DNA of 32,873 bases from contig JBMNSJ010000020.1 in the NCBI GenBank assembly GCA_050945135.1, forward strand, positions 1 to 32,873. The letters run 5' to 3'. Shown in pieces: positions 32,733 to 32,873 of this stretch. Below the pieces are notes generated by a model. The model saw only the letters and a list, made by a program, of their open reading frames with translations. It did no database searches and was not told the DNA's origin. The stretch is from WRIS01 sp050945135. GTDB taxonomy: Bacteria; Actinomycetota; Coriobacteriia; Coriobacteriales; Eggerthellaceae. Within the stretch, counting starts at the first letter, position 1; every line of letters starts with the position of its first letter. The position numbers were made by a program, and so were the translations under genes.

Positions 32733-32777
32733 GGTCTCTAAAAAAAGGGGTTATAGGACAAAAAGTGTGTCTGGGGG

Positions 32778-32873
32778 CTAATCAGCAGAGTATGGGTACG
32801 GAGTCGAATGATGCAGCTCGCTCCATACCAATCCATCGCCCCACTCAACCGGCTTATTACCCTTGTTAGGTAC
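32778..32873 (-). CDS. 3' end of an unidentified gene, cut by the window edge
   Basis: Reading leftward from the edge, an open frame of 31 codons (start VPNKGNKPVEWGDGLV, end PYPYSAD) stops at TAG 32778-32780. Residue composition and the downstream gene 55 nt on look like a genuine C-terminus, perhaps of an enzyme, but no family can be recognised from so short a piece. A short open frame like this could also be chance. Confidence 0.4.
   Translation of the reverse strand, partial: VPNKGNKPVEWGDGLVWSELHHSTPYPYSAD

Overview
The window reads as a stretch of an anaerobic, moderate-GC Gram-positive chromosome. The best guess is class Coriobacteriia (Actinomycetota), probably Eggerthellales-like. 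The guess rests on an actinobacterial-style mre/mrdA/rodA operon followed by the radical-SAM/DUF2344 pair, a T-box-like leader before ilvD, an old-yellow-enzyme/acyl-CoA dehydrogenase pair under a TetR-type gene, and a stand-alone B12-methionine-synthase-activation-like protein. This is inference from gene content; no 16S or marker search was possible. No prophage, complete insertion sequence, CRISPR array or rRNA operon is visible.

Layout. (1) 1-4080: an RNA m5U methyltransferase (minus strand) diverges from tRNA-Arg(CCG); then come a cyclophilin, a TPR membrane protein and ndk. (2) 3989-4505: a non-coding gap with two striking inverted repeats and the mreB promoter. (3) 4506-13903: a tightly packed eight-gene operon, mreB-mreC-mreD-mrdA-rodA, a DUF697-like protein, a TIGR03960-type radical SAM protein and its DUF2344 partner. 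The first five genes build the rod-shape peptidoglycan elongation machine; the last three ride on the same transcript. (4) 13904-23837: amino-acid biosynthesis. A T-box-like leader with an intrinsic terminator precedes ilvD-ilvB-ilvN-ilvC (valine/isoleucine pathway), followed by serC and serA (serine) and leuA (first step of leucine). (5) 23844-28455: a TetR-type regulator divergent from a flavin/Fe-S enoate-reductase-like enzyme and an acyl-CoA dehydrogenase with strongly biased codons, probably a highly expressed catabolic or electron-accepting reductase module. (6) 28456-29049: a repeat-rich non-coding island. (7) 29050-32873: a B12/corrinoid-activation-like protein (minus) divergent from a hotdog thioesterase, a Nudix hydrolase and an overlapping metallo-beta-lactamase-fold hydrolase; then a convergent PaaI-like thioesterase and the 3' end of an unidentified gene.

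Most interesting points: the ilvD leader looks like a T-box, but its specifier position reads GCC and its T-box core lacks the usual UGGN; the OYE-family enzyme has replaced normally conserved active-site residues; two long non-coding inverted-repeat elements (4141-4280 and 28678-28967) are unexplained; and a perfect inverted repeat sits between the divergent genes at 29805 and 30060.
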